Below the pieces are notes generated by a model. That model was not told the DNA's origin, searched no databases, and worked only from the letters and a program-made list of their open reading frames with translations. A stretch of 64,000 nt of DNA, taken from positions 2,480,001 through 2,544,000 of the forward strand of contig OZ271919.1 of the NCBI GenBank assembly GCA_965602035.1, written 5' to 3'. A program made the translations under genes and the position numbers. The DNA is from Natronospirillum sp965602035. GTDB lineage: Bacteria; Pseudomonadota; Gammaproteobacteria; Pseudomonadales; Natronospirillaceae. Shown here in pieces: positions 9,155-18,002 of the stretch; the first letter of the stretch is position 1, and each line of letters begins with the position of its first letter.

Positions 9155-9420
9155 TTTCCCTGACACCCCCCACTATCCTGACGACGCCCGCCGTATCGAT
9201 AAAGCCCGCGTGAGCGCCGACAGCATCACCTAAATGACTGATTTTGAATGGTTTTATGGCCGCGTATTTGCCGCCTGAAAGCCAGGCATGGCCCATTTAT
9301 TCCACAAGGTAAAAAATGACGAATTTACCGCATTTTTAGAGCGCAGGCGGGGCGTGGGGGCGAGAGCGCGCTGGCGCCCTGGGTGGGTGCAGGGTGGTTC
9401 TGGGCGCACACTGAGATCCA

Positions 9421-9440
9421 GGCGTGATGGCGGAAAGCAC
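9421..9440. other. Candidate cos site
   Basis: GGCGTGATGGCGGAAAGCAC resembles the P2/P4 cohesive-end sequence as I recall it (GGCG...GGGGAAAGCAC). It sits between the attachment site and the portal gene, where cos is expected in this phage group. Assignment rests on recalled similarity and position. Confidence 0.45.
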
Positions 9441-9526
9441 TTGGGCGTGAAATTACGGGTGGTTTTTGGTATGATGAAGATCGAATTGACGAACAACAGC
9501 TCGGCGTCACTGAGCTGGCAGCCGCG

Positions 9527-9673
9527 ATGTTTGCGGTTGGCGCGATAGCTGACTTCGTTGGCGTACTCTGGATGGTAGTTCAAGCCAAGAAAGAGGGTGC
9601 CGATATGAGGAAAGTTCTGGAAATTGGAAGAAAAGTCGTTGACGGGGTTGGGGTTATTGCCGCGGGTACGTGA
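9527..9673 (+). CDS. Possible small membrane protein
   Basis: An open frame of 48 codons starts MFAVGAIADFVGVLWMVVQ, a plausible single membrane segment, and continues with a basic, amphipathic tail. The open frame extends upstream without a stop back to about 9428 but without a convincing start codon. A rho-independent-like terminator for the plus strand follows at 9761. No family recognised and no strong ribosome-binding site. It may be a real phage protein or a remnant. Confidence 0.3.
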   Translation: MFAVGAIADFVGVLWMVVQAKKEGADMRKVLEIGRKVVDGVGVIAAGT

Positions 9674-9760
9674 CGACAGGCAGTTTGCAGGGACAGCGAT
9701 GGGCGCCGAGAGTTGTGCAAAGCCCCGAGGTTCAAAGCCTCACCCCGCGACCAATCCTTA

Positions 9761-9790
9761 GGCCGCGCAGTGAAGACTGTGCGGCCTTTT
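9761..9790 (+). terminator. Rho-independent terminator
   Basis: A 10-bp stem (GGCCGCGCAG / CTGTGCGGCC, one G-T pair) around a TGAAGA loop is followed by TTTTT. Orientation is plus strand, which argues for a plus-strand transcript in the otherwise gene-poor left end of the prophage. It abuts the end of the minus-strand portal gene. Confidence 0.7.
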
Positions 9791-10857
9791 TACTGGCCGG
9801 CCGCTGGCTCCGGGAACGCATAAGGCCTGAAGCGAACCACTTCCACGCCGGCGCGTTCGTTGAACTCTTTCAGTCGCTCCTGCAGAGGCTCCAGCTCATT
9901 CGCCACAAAGACCCGGGCCGCTTTCTCTACGTCTCCAAATCCGCCAGTGTTGCTCGGGATAATACCCATTAACTGGGGCGGCACACGGTGGCTGGCGAGC
10001 TGGTCATCGCGGCTGACGTTCTTGATATTCCAGAACTCATCCTTCGCCGCGACTTCACTGACCGGTATCAGCTGCAGGCCGTCTTTCTTCCCGTTCGGGG
10101 CGTACATGAACAGGTTGCGGAAATTCCCAGGGCCTTTGGCGTTGCGCAAGGCTTCGCGCAGCGCGTCGACATCCTCTTGCTTTTGCGCGGGGTCGGTCAT
10201 GTACATAATGAAGCCGGCATGGCTGCCATTCTCGTAGTACTTCCGCCGGAACAAGGTGGCGCTCTCATTGAGCCAAGCTGCCTGCAGGCCACCGATGTAG
10301 TCCGGCAGGCCGTAGATCTCCTGGTCAATGTCCGGCTCCATGACATGGATGATGGAGTTCTCCGGGAACTCCTGCTCTTCTTTCCAACCGTGCACCCACC
10401 AGTAACTGCCCTCAGCCAGCCCGCGGCGCACATATTTCGCTTTGGCTGCCTCAATGCGCAGGAGCCTGCCCAGCCGATTCGTTATCTGTTGTCCATAGCA
10501 GTTGCCGTATACCAGGAAATCCAGGGCAATGGATGAAAACTCGGAGCGCGACAGGTACTGCGTGGGCTGAAATGTCTTCACCAGGATATTGCGCTTCACC
10601 TGAATAGCGCTGCCATGGTGCGCGGTGGCCCGGTAGCTCTTGCTCAACGCGCTGAGGTCGATAGGGGGCTCGTACCACCGGCTGCCTGACATCCAGCACC
10701 CGGTATAGAGCAGGTCGAATCGGCTCATAACCGGTGTCGGGTCACCGAAGGTAAACGCCTCAAAGCCCGGCGCATTGGAGGCCTTGCCTTGGGCCTGTTG
10801 CGATTGCGCAGTTGCGTGATTCTGGTTCGCGCGTTGCTTGCGGCGGCGTCTGCTCAT
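9790..10857 (-). CDS. Q: Phage portal protein (P2 GpQ family)
   Basis: Forms the dodecameric DNA-entry ring at one head vertex, docking terminase and the head-tail connector. The 355 residues match the P2 GpQ family in length and in conserved blocks (YTGCWMSGSRWYEPPID near residues 50-66, HRVPPQLMGIIPSNTGGFGD near the C-terminal third). A basic N-terminus (MSRRRRKQR) is usual. It is the second gene of the minus-strand Q-P operon and overlaps the terminase gene by 4 bp (ATGA). Confidence 0.95.
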   Translation of the reverse strand: MSRRRRKQRANQNHATAQSQQAQGKASNAPGFEAFTFGDPTPVMSRFDLLYTGCWMSGSRWYEPPIDLSALSKSYRATAHHGSAIQVKRNILVKTFQPTQYLSRSEFSSIALDFLVYGNCYGQQITNRLGRLLRIEAAKAKYVRRGLAEGSYWWVHGWKEEQEFPENSIIHVMEPDIDQEIYGLPDYIGGLQAAWLNESATLFRRKYYENGSHAGFIMYMTDPAQKQEDVDALREALRNAKGPGNFRNLFMYAPNGKKDGLQLIPVSEVAAKDEFWNIKNVSRDDQLASHRVPPQLMGIIPSNTGGFGDVEKAARVFVANELEPLQERLKEFNERAGVEVVRFRPYAFPEPAAGQ

Positions 10858-12632
10858 CCGTATATCTCCAGTATGCCGCGGCTGACGCCCTCATCAGGCC
10901 CAGCCAGCGGTTCGTTTGATAGTGCGTGCATGGTGGCCCACGCCAGCTCGGCATGGCCCGTGTCTCTACGCCGACCAGCGGTGTAGGTCAGATTACGGCC
11001 CTGGTCTGTCAGCGTGCGGCGAATGCTCATGAAGCTCTGCGCCAGGTCGGTAGCCCCTGCGTCGAACTCGAGCCGCCCATGGTCGATGATGTTCTGGGTT
11101 TTCATTACCAGTTGAGCTTTCACCTCCACGTTGTAATTAAACCGGCGAACGTTCGGGAAGAACTTGGCGACCAGCTCGGCGACTGCACCACCCAGGCCTG
11201 TGACATCCATGCCGATGTACTCGACATTGAACCGCCCGCAGAGCTTTTCGATTTCGCCGGCCTGAGCCTCGTAATCCAGTCCGCGCCACCGATGGCGCTC
11301 AACCACCCGGTGCTTTCCGTCCCGGCTGCTGGCTGGCGCGATGACCACACACCCAGCACCATCGCCATCCTCGCTGTCTCCGGCAGGGTCGTAGCCAATC
11401 CACACGGGCCGGCTGCCCAAAGGCTTGGTCGCAAACGGTTTGAAGTCTCGCCACACCAGCCAGCTGTCGACCATGCAGGCCTGGAGCTTGGCAAGCGGGA
11501 ACACGGACAGCGTGTCATCGACGAATTGGCACATCAGTAGGTTCTGGAATTCATCTTCGCTGTATTCCAGACGCAGCTGGTCGATGTCGAACAGATCACA
11601 CCCACCGCGCACCGCGTCTTCCACGGTCACAATCTGCCGCCATTGACCGTCAGCGCATGCTGCACCGTTCATCAGAGCCTCATGACTCGTATCAACGCTG
11701 ACACGTTGATCCTTTCGGCGACGCTTGTTGAACAGCTCGCCCGTCCAGAACGGGTATGCCTCATGGGTGACGCTGGATGGGGTAGAAAAGTAGGTCTGCT
11801 TCCACTGCTTGTGCATGGCCATACCGCTGGCCACCTTCCGGAACTCCTGGAATCGCTGAATCCAGAAGTACTCATCCATGTAGATGTCGCCATGGTAGCT
11901 CTGCGCCGTGCGAGCGTTGGTGCCCAGGAAATACAGGTGCGCCCCGTTGGGCAGTACAATCGGGTCGCCACGCAGTTCGACACCGGTCTGTTCATGAACG
12001 AATTGCACGATGTACTGGCGAAAAACATGCGCCTGGGCCTTGCTGGCTGACATGAATATCTTGTTCTTCCCAGTCTCCAAGGCATCGCAAATCGCCTCTC
12101 GGGCGAAGTACCAGGTGGCACCTATCTGTCGACTTTTCAGGATGTCTCGAATCCGGTTGTCCTGGCCGGCCTGGTACCAGTTCATCTGGTACTGGAACAG
12201 TGAATCCAGAAAGGCGTCCTGCAGCTGTTGAACGCCCTCTTCGCCCACATCATTCCGCTTCGGCTTGCGGTGCGGCACTGCATTGCGCTTGTGGATCTCC
12301 GGGTTTAAGTCCGATTCCCGGCCGCTGCTTTCATACTGACGAACACGCGCCAGGTTGGCGACCTGCCGGCCCAGCAGGTCGATCTCCTTGAAGTCCTTCC
12401 CTTCCTTATTGTCCTTGCTGATGAGCTGAATCAGCCGGACCTCCAGGGTGCCTTCTACGCGGTCAATCGGCTTGGCGTCGTCCCAGTGGTCCCGACGTTT
12501 CCAGTTGTGCACCGTTACCGGTTTCTCACCCAATAGCTCGGCAATGCGGGCGATGCGCCACCCCTGCCAGTAGAGGCTGCGCGCCCGGAGCCGAGGGGCT
12601 TTGTCTGGATTGATGGTGTCGAGGTCTGCCAT
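10854..12632 (-). CDS. P: Terminase large subunit, ATPase (P2 GpP family)
   Basis: Packaging motor ATPase and nuclease acting with GpM at cos. The N-terminus (about residues 10-60) carries a helix-turn-helix-like region around IAELLGEKPVTVHNWKRRD. The ATPase core contains a deviant Walker A at SRQIGATWY (about 170) and a Walker B-like YMDEYFW. An acidic cluster IGYDPAGDSEDGDGAGC (about 420) marks the RNase H-like nuclease. The 592-residue length is typical. It is transcribed divergently from the capsid genes from the intergenic region holding a late-promoter palindrome. Confidence 0.95.
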   Translation of the reverse strand: MADLDTINPDKAPRLRARSLYWQGWRIARIAELLGEKPVTVHNWKRRDHWDDAKPIDRVEGTLEVRLIQLISKDNKEGKDFKEIDLLGRQVANLARVRQYESSGRESDLNPEIHKRNAVPHRKPKRNDVGEEGVQQLQDAFLDSLFQYQMNWYQAGQDNRIRDILKSRQIGATWYFAREAICDALETGKNKIFMSASKAQAHVFRQYIVQFVHEQTGVELRGDPIVLPNGAHLYFLGTNARTAQSYHGDIYMDEYFWIQRFQEFRKVASGMAMHKQWKQTYFSTPSSVTHEAYPFWTGELFNKRRRKDQRVSVDTSHEALMNGAACADGQWRQIVTVEDAVRGGCDLFDIDQLRLEYSEDEFQNLLMCQFVDDTLSVFPLAKLQACMVDSWLVWRDFKPFATKPLGSRPVWIGYDPAGDSEDGDGAGCVVIAPASSRDGKHRVVERHRWRGLDYEAQAGEIEKLCGRFNVEYIGMDVTGLGGAVAELVAKFFPNVRRFNYNVEVKAQLVMKTQNIIDHGRLEFDAGATDLAQSFMSIRRTLTDQGRNLTYTAGRRRDTGHAELAWATMHALSNEPLAGPDEGVSRGILEIYG

Positions 12633-12678
12633 GCGCTCAGACTAACTGCCGGCCCCGAGTCACAGCCCGCCGGATGCC

Positions 12679-12697
12679 TGTAAGAGCCCGACTTACA
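12679..12697. promoter_or_regulatory. Late-gene activator box 1 (P/O intergenic)
   Basis: The palindrome TGTAAGAGCCCGACTTACA recurs almost unchanged at 18450 and 27076, each time upstream of a P2-type late operon. This copy lies between the divergent P and O genes and may serve both. P2 late promoters carry a dyad bound by Ogr about 55 bp before the transcription start (TGT-N12-ACA, as recalled). The dyad here has 13 bp between TGT and ACA. Role inferred from position and recurrence. Confidence 0.75.
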
Positions 12698-12788
12698 CCC
12701 CTATAAGGCTGACACGGCGCCCGCGCGCGCCGAACCTGAGCACACACCATGCGAACCTGACCATACCCCGAACACAGAGGCATGCCCG

Positions 12789-13616
12789 ATGAGCAAGAAA
12801 AAATGGTTTTCAATCGCGACCGAGGGAGCGACCACAGACGGCCGCCGCATCTCGCGCGAGTGGATTCAGCAGATGGCCGACAACTACGATCCGAAAACCT
12901 ATGGGGCCCGGGTCAACCTTGAGCACTTGCGCGGCGTGCTTCCTGACAGCCCGTTCAAGGCCTATGGCGACATTACCGGGCTGAAGGCCGAAGAGGTCGA
13001 GGGGAAACTGAAGCTCTTTGCTGAGATCGACCCGACCACGGAGCTGGTGGATCTGTCCAAAAAACGCCAGAAGGTTTACACCTCAATGGAGGTCGACCCC
13101 GAGTTCGCAGACACCGGTGAGGCTTACCTGGTCGGTGTTGCGATTACCGACAGTCCGGCCTCTCTGGGCACTGAAATGCTCCAGTTCTCCGCAACCGCCT
13201 CAACGCATCCGCTGGCCGACCGAAAGCAACGCCCAGAGAACCTGTTCAGTGCAGCGGAGCCTGTTACCCTGGAGTTCTCGGACTCTGACGGTACGCCGAA
13301 TTCAGGCAAAGACAGCCTCCTGGGCAAAGTGAAAGCCCTGTTCAGACGGCACCAGGCTGAAGTGCAGTCGGATCAGTCCAATTTCCGGCAAGACCTCGAA
13401 GCCACGCTCGAACTGTTCGTTCAGCGGATCAGCGCGATCGAGTCGCAGGTTGCTTCCCTTTCATCACCCGCTGGATCGGACGATCTGCAGGCCAAGCATG
13501 AGGAGTTGGCGAGCCAATTCGCGGCCCTGAAAGCCGACCTGGAAAAACAGCCGGGCTCTCAATTCACACGGTCGCCTGCCACCGGGTCTGACGCCCCGGC
13601 GCAGACCGACTGCTGA
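12789..13616 (+). CDS. O: Capsid scaffolding protein/protease (P2 GpO family)
   Basis: Directs procapsid assembly and matures head proteins. The N-terminal protease domain (about residues 1-150) shows TEGATTDGRRISREWIQQMADNYDP and VNLEHLRG, where the His is the likely catalytic residue, and SPASLGTEML with the candidate Ser. The C-terminal half is the helical scaffold (about 200-260). Length 275 fits the family. First gene of the plus-strand capsid operon. Confidence 0.93.
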   Translation: MSKKKWFSIATEGATTDGRRISREWIQQMADNYDPKTYGARVNLEHLRGVLPDSPFKAYGDITGLKAEEVEGKLKLFAEIDPTTELVDLSKKRQKVYTSMEVDPEFADTGEAYLVGVAITDSPASLGTEMLQFSATASTHPLADRKQRPENLFSAAEPVTLEFSDSDGTPNSGKDSLLGKVKALFRRHQAEVQSDQSNFRQDLEATLELFVQRISAIESQVASLSSPAGSDDLQAKHEELASQFAALKADLEKQPGSQFTRSPATGSDAPAQTDC

Positions 13617-13653
13617 CGCAACCTGATAACCGAACGCAACAGGATACCCCGCT

Positions 13654-14661
13654 ATGAAGAACACCAGTCGCAAGGCTTTCAACGACTACCGCAACCGCCT
13701 GGCCGCGCTGAATCAGGTGGAGTCGGCTGCAGAGCAATTCAGTGTAGAGCCGTCCGTGCAGCAGACGCTCGAAACCCGCATGCAGGAATCCAGCGCCTTC
13801 CTGTCCATGATCAACGTGGTTGGCGTGGATGAGCTTAAGGGCCAGAAGATTGGTCTCGGCACTGGCAGCACGATTGCTGGGCGCACCAACACGGATTCCA
13901 ATGACCGGAACCCGCGCTACGTGGGCGACAAGTCAGCGCAAGATTACGAACTGCACCTGACTGAATTCGACACGGCCGTGCCTTACGCCAAGATCGATGC
14001 CTGGGCCAAGTTCCCCGATTTCCAGGCTCGGTTGCGTGATGTGATTCTGCGCCAGCAGGCGCTGGACCGCATTATGATCGGCTGGAACGGCACCTCAGCC
14101 GCCGCCGCGACAGAGCGCGTTGCGAACCCGCTGCTGCAGGACGTCAACATCGGGTGGATCAAGCAATACAAGGATCACGCGCCTGCCCGTGTCATGAGCG
14201 AGGTTGTGACTTCCTCCGGTGAAGTCACAGTGGGCTCCGGCGGCGATTATGCGAATCTGGACGCCCTCGTATTCGACGCGGTCAATGAGCTGATCGAGCC
14301 CTGGTATCAGGAGAGCCCGGATCTGGTTGTGCTTCTGGGCCGGAAGCTCATGGCAGACAAGTACTTCCCGCTGATTAACCAGGACAACAAGCCGTCTGAG
14401 CACGCTGCGCTGGACATGCTGATCAGCCAGAAACGTGTTGGTGGTCTGCAGGCGGTACGAGTGCCCTATATCCCGGACGGCACCATGATGATCACCCCGC
14501 TGGATAACCTTTCGATCTACTGGCAGAACGGTGCCCGCCGTCGCCATATTGTTGACAACCCGAAGCGGTCTCGCATCGAGAACTATGAGTCCTCGAACGA
14601 TGGCTACGTGGTTGAAGACTACGACGCGGGCTGCGTGATCGAAAACATCGCGCTGGTGTAA
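13654..14661 (+). CDS. N: Major capsid protein (P2 GpN family)
   Basis: Main shell protein with the HK97 fold. The 335 residues match GpN, including the N-terminal delta region (about 1-30, cleaved in P2) and the block NVVGVDELKGQKIGLG. It follows the scaffold gene after 37 bp, with AGGATAC upstream of the ATG. The product is needed in many copies. Confidence 0.95.
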   Translation: MKNTSRKAFNDYRNRLAALNQVESAAEQFSVEPSVQQTLETRMQESSAFLSMINVVGVDELKGQKIGLGTGSTIAGRTNTDSNDRNPRYVGDKSAQDYELHLTEFDTAVPYAKIDAWAKFPDFQARLRDVILRQQALDRIMIGWNGTSAAAATERVANPLLQDVNIGWIKQYKDHAPARVMSEVVTSSGEVTVGSGGDYANLDALVFDAVNELIEPWYQESPDLVVLLGRKLMADKYFPLINQDNKPSEHAALDMLISQKRVGGLQAVRVPYIPDGTMMITPLDNLSIYWQNGARRRHIVDNPKRSRIENYESSNDGYVVEDYDAGCVIENIALV

Positions 14662-14686
14662 CCACAACCGGATCAACAGGTGACCT

Positions 14687-15373
14687 ATGGTAAGCCCTGC
14701 ACGTCGACATTATCAGAAGACCATGGCCGCTCAGGCGGCCGGACAGTCTGAGCCTGAGCAGGTTCAGACTGGCGACACCTACGCCCTGATGAGCGCAGCG
14801 CTGGTTGAAGACCGCCGCCGGCTGCATGACATCCAGAGCATTGAGCGAAAAATCGAGCTGAAGCGCGAGCTGTTGCCGCAGTACCAGCCCTACATTGACG
14901 GCGTTTTGTCGGAAGGTGTGGGCGCGCAGGATGATGTGCTCATGGTGCTGATGATCTGGCACCTCGATGTCGGTGATCTGGACCGTGCCACCGAAATTGC
15001 CCGTTACGCTCTGCAGCATGATCTGACACCGCCGGACACTTACAAGCGCTCGACGGCAACGATTATCGCTGAAGAGTCATCTGACCAGGTGTTGCGTGAA
15101 GTGCCGGAGGATCCGGATACCGCAACCCGGCTGCTGCAACTGATGTCAGAACTCACCACGATGACCGAGCCGCATGACATGCCAGACCAGGTGCGTGCAA
15201 AGCAGTTCAAGGCGATCGGGTACCTGCATCGCGCACTGGGCAACCCGGAGTCTCTTGAGCCCGCACTCAATGCGCTGAAGCGCGCCCTGGATCTCGATGA
15301 GCGTGTCGGCGTGAAAAAAGACATTGAGCGCCTCGAGCGTGAAATAAAGAACTCTGCCCAGCAGGGCAGCTGA
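14687..15373 (+). CDS. M: Terminase small subunit/endonuclease (P2 GpM family)
   Basis: Partner of GpP in cos recognition and cutting. The 228-residue protein has the family start SPARRHYQKTMAAQAA and the block DVLMVLMIWHLDVGDLDRATEIARYAL. The charged helical C-terminus (about 170-228) probably contacts GpP or DNA. Preceded by AGGTG and followed by the head-completion gene. Confidence 0.92.
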   Translation: MVSPARRHYQKTMAAQAAGQSEPEQVQTGDTYALMSAALVEDRRRLHDIQSIERKIELKRELLPQYQPYIDGVLSEGVGAQDDVLMVLMIWHLDVGDLDRATEIARYALQHDLTPPDTYKRSTATIIAEESSDQVLREVPEDPDTATRLLQLMSELTTMTEPHDMPDQVRAKQFKAIGYLHRALGNPESLEPALNALKRALDLDERVGVKKDIERLEREIKNSAQQGS

Positions 15374-15467
15374 CCGAGTCGCACCCCGACGCCAGGCGGC
15401 GCGGTGCTACCCAGGGTTTAATCCCTTCCCTGTGTAGCGCCGCCCACCGCCTCTTTCCGGAGCCACC

Positions 15468-15929
15468 ATGAGCTTTATTGCCAGCGGCAGCGAACAGACG
15501 GAAGACAACCTCGAGAACAACCCGTTCTGGGGCGACCTCAAGCTGTCTGACTTTCGTGAAAGCATGCGCGTGGATTCTGTCGTTACCCCGGCCCGAGCTC
15601 GATATGCACTGTTGAGCGCGGTACTGGAAGCCAACAGTCGGCTGGTCGACTGGGAAGAAACTCAGCGTGAAGCTGGGTACGAAACGGTGGGCGACGTACC
15701 GGCAAGGCCCGAGCACCCGGAGGGTGCTTACAAGCACCTCTATCTGAAGGCCGTTTGGTCACTCGCGAAGGCCTCACTGATTGAGCGCTATCGTGACTAC
15801 GACACCACGCACAGCGGCCATACCAACGCGGAGGATCTCAACCCCGTGGCCGACGATTACCGGCGTGATGCCGCCTGGGCAATCAACGACATTCGCGGCA
15901 TTCACCGCGTGACGGTGGAATTGATATGA
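15468..15929 (+). CDS. L: Head completion/stabilisation protein (P2 GpL family)
   Basis: Seals the filled head before tail joining. The 153 residues fit GpL, with the typical N-terminal FWGDLKLSDFRESMRVDSVVTPARARYAL and C-terminal RRDAAWAINDIRGIHRVTVELI. The stop codon overlaps the start of gene X. Confidence 0.92.
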   Translation: MSFIASGSEQTEDNLENNPFWGDLKLSDFRESMRVDSVVTPARARYALLSAVLEANSRLVDWEETQREAGYETVGDVPARPEHPEGAYKHLYLKAVWSLAKASLIERYRDYDTTHSGHTNAEDLNPVADDYRRDAAWAINDIRGIHRVTVELI

Positions 15930-16141
15930 CCGAGACAGACGTTGTGCATACCCGGCAGGGCGACACCATCGACCTGATCTGTTACCAGCATTACGGCTAC
16001 ACCGCCGGTGTTACTGAGGCCGTGATGCGGGCCAACCCCGATTTGTGCGAGCTCGGGCCGGTTCTGCCGGTTGGTACGGCCGTGTACTTGCCGGCGTTCC
16101 AGCCTGCCGCCTCGAAGCCAGCAGTCCAGTTGTGGAATTGA
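15926..16141 (+). CDS. X: Tail protein X (LysM-like)
   Basis: Small tail protein of 71 residues with the LysM-like pattern HTRQGDTIDLICYQHYGYT...V..ANP.L....PVLPVGTAVYLP. In P2, GpX is essential for tail formation. Starts at the ATG overlapping the L stop codon (ATGA). Confidence 0.92.
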   Translation: MTETDVVHTRQGDTIDLICYQHYGYTAGVTEAVMRANPDLCELGPVLPVGTAVYLPAFQPAASKPAVQLWN

Positions 16142-16152
16142 ATGGAGACACC

Positions 16153-16497
16153 ATGACCGAGCCGACGACCTCCACCGCAGTGTTCAGTTCCGGGCTGGCC
16201 ATGCTGGCAGCGAGCTTTTTGACTGGCCTGAACCCGAACACGCTGATTGGCGCGTTCGCTGGTGCAAGCCTGTTTGTGGTGTCAGCGAAAGACGTATGCG
16301 TTTTGACTCGCGTGATCTATCTGAACATCGGGGTATTTATGGGATACCTCAGCGGGCCTGCAATGTTGGGGCATATCGTGAAAGAGCCCTCGGCCGCCGC
16401 ATTCGTATTCTCAGCTGCCATTGTCACAGCCGGACTTCGAGTCATCGATGGAGTCGAGAAATTGGATTTCGCCAAATGGATGAAACCACCCAAGTGA
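16153..16497 (+). CDS. Probable phage holin
   Basis: A 114-residue protein with three hydrophobic segments (about residues 12-30, 35-55 and 75-95) and a short charged C-terminus (KLDFAKWMKPPK), in the position of the P2 holin Y. A frame extending to 16045 exists, but GGAGA at 16144-16148 before the ATG at 16153 marks the likely start. Holin identity is inferred from topology and place. Confidence 0.65.
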   Translation: MTEPTTSTAVFSSGLAMLAASFLTGLNPNTLIGAFAGASLFVVSAKDVCVLTRVIYLNIGVFMGYLSGPAMLGHIVKEPSAAAFVFSAAIVTAGLRVIDGVEKLDFAKWMKPPK

Positions 16498-16506
16498 GGC
16501 GCAACC

Positions 16507-16803
16507 ATGTTCTTTGAAACATTATCGGCCATTGCTGCCACCGTCATTGCTCTGCAGCTGCTGCTGTTTCGGAGGGGCAGCCGTCGCTTCAAACGCGGCG
16601 TTTCAGTCGTCGCCTGGCTTATCGTCAACTGCTTTGTGGCTTTTGCCATTCTGGTTCTTACTCAAGGCCTCCCGGACGGCGGTGCTGGGGTATTTGTCAC
16701 CATTATTCTCTGGGTACTCGCCACTCTCACCTGGAAAGCCAAGGGCAATCTGGTCGCCCTCATTGACGCTATGCGGAGGCCAAACCGATGGATACACCTC
16801 TGA
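16507..16803 (+). CDS. Second small membrane protein, putative holin/antiholin
   Basis: A 98-residue protein with three hydrophobic stretches (about 4-20, 32-52 and 60-75) separated by basic loops (RRGSRRFKRG). It lies nine bases after the first holin-like gene and overlaps the next gene by 16 bp. Such paired small membrane proteins are usual in P2-type lysis cassettes (holin plus antiholin or second holin). Which of the two forms the lethal hole is unknown. Confidence 0.6.
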   Translation: MFFETLSAIAATVIALQLLLFRRGSRRFKRGVSVVAWLIVNCFVAFAILVLTQGLPDGGAGVFVTIILWVLATLTWKAKGNLVALIDAMRRPNRWIHL

Positions 16804-17246
16804 TCACGCTCAAGCGATTTGCCTACACACCAGTCGGCGTGTTTGGCCACTTGTTTGCCGGCGAATTGTCACTGTTCTGCGTTGAGCGCCAATGGCGGCA
16901 GAATCGCCAGAACGTCAGCTGCATTCCGGAAGGCTTGTACCCACTGAGAAAGCGCCGCTCCGGCGTTGTCGAGCGCTCAACCGCCGGGGAGTTCCAGGAA
17001 GGCTGGGAAGTCTGCAATGTGACAGGGCGTAGCTTCATCATGATCCACCCTGGCAACACTGAGTTAGACCTTGAGGGATGTCTTTCCCCGGGCGTTGCGC
17101 TTGGGTACGTCGCAGACCAGTGGGCGGTCACTGACAGTCGCACCGCCTTCCGGTCGCTGATGTCGGAACTGGAAAACCATACTGAATGGAACATCCATAT
17201 TACCCACTTCCACCCCACCATGAGAGAGGAATACGTCCATGCTTAA
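16788..17246 (+). CDS. DUF5675-family protein, candidate lysis enzyme
   Basis: A 152-residue protein with the DUF5675 pattern: an N-terminal GVFGHL segment, FCVERQWRQNRQNVSCIPEGLYPL, then FIMIHPGNTELDLEGCLSPG with conserved His, Asn, Asp and Cys, and a late HITHFHP. The family is common in phage lysis regions and is uncharacterised as far as I know. No lysozyme, amidase or transglycosylase gene is recognisable elsewhere in the prophage. This gene occupies the endolysin position between holin-like genes and R, so it may supply the cell-wall-degrading activity. That function is inference. Confidence 0.6.
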   Translation: MDTPLITLKRFAYTPVGVFGHLFAGELSLFCVERQWRQNRQNVSCIPEGLYPLRKRRSGVVERSTAGEFQEGWEVCNVTGRSFIMIHPGNTELDLEGCLSPGVALGYVADQWAVTDSRTAFRSLMSELENHTEWNIHITHFHPTMREEYVHA

Positions 17247-17541
17247 AAAAATTGCCTTGGGAATTCTGATGTTCCTGGCTGACGTTGTGGTCAGCGCCGT
17301 CATCAAGGCGGTTTCCGGCTCTACAGCCCCGAAGAAACTGATCGATGGCCTTGTGAACAAAGTCGCGGAGAGTGACGACCCGCCAGAGGTGAAGCTACAG
17401 CACGTTACGAAGCTCATCGATGAGGCAAAGCGTGACTTCCGTGATGACCTGCACAAACTGCCCAATAGCCTGAAAAACCTGGTCATTGAAATGGCAGTGA
17501 CGAAGGCAAAGGCCCGCGCTGGAGCGCTTGGCAGCGAATGA
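17239..17541 (+). CDS. Lysis-region membrane protein of unknown function
   Basis: A 100-residue protein with an N-terminal hydrophobic anchor (about residues 3-24) and a charged helical remainder (EVKLQHVTKLIDEAKRDFRDDLHK). It overlaps the DUF5675 gene by 8 bp and gene R by 4 bp, so it is translationally coupled in the lysis-to-tail segment. The layout of anchor plus coil resembles an inner-membrane spanin but no sequence match is evident. Confidence 0.55.
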   Translation: MLKKIALGILMFLADVVVSAVIKAVSGSTAPKKLIDGLVNKVAESDDPPEVKLQHVTKLIDEAKRDFRDDLHKLPNSLKNLVIEMAVTKAKARAGALGSE

Positions 17542-18002
17542 TCAAGCTGAACGATCTTCGCGAGCACCTTCTGACCCGGGTTGATGCATTGCGCCGCAAC
17601 CCGGATCAGTTGCTGACGTTCGTTGAAGATGGCCAGATCATCTTCCACCAGGGCGGCAATCTGTCCCACAAGTACGTGCTGCCAATTCGCCTTATTGTGA
17701 CGGACTGGCGCTATTCAGCCGACGACCTAGTGTTGCCAATCCTCGAGTGGTTGAGCATTCGTGAGCCTGGACTGGATCCGGAGAACGCACTGGGGTTCGA
17801 GTCCGAAATTATCGACAAGCAAACGGTGGATGTCGCGTTCCGCATCCAGGTTACCGAGCGCGTGGTGGTCACCGAAACAGAGGCCGGCCGTGAAATTGAA
17901 CATGTTCTGCCGGGCCCGCCTCTGGAGATGAACGATGATGCCGAGTGGCAGTTCGATGTTCAGGGTCCAGGGGGGAGCTTCCAGGAGCCTTCTGAGCAAT
18001 GA
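17538..18002 (+). CDS. R: Tail completion protein R
   Basis: P2 GpR-family protein of 154 residues. The block LNDLREHLLTRVDALRRNPDQLLTFVEDG at the N-terminus and SHKYVLPIRLIVTDW are family hallmarks. It caps the tail end to allow head joining. Starts overlap the previous stop (ATGA) and it overlaps S in the same way. Confidence 0.9.
   Translation: MIKLNDLREHLLTRVDALRRNPDQLLTFVEDGQIIFHQGGNLSHKYVLPIRLIVTDWRYSADDLVLPILEWLSIREPGLDPENALGFESEIIDKQTVDVAFRIQVTERVVVTETEAGREIEHVLPGPPLEMNDDAEWQFDVQGPGGSFQEPSEQ

Noticed and set aside
9288..9548. Plus-strand 86-codon frame in the prophage left end
   Set aside because: Arg/Gly-rich translation of the GC-rich cos region, no family features; covers the candidate cos site.
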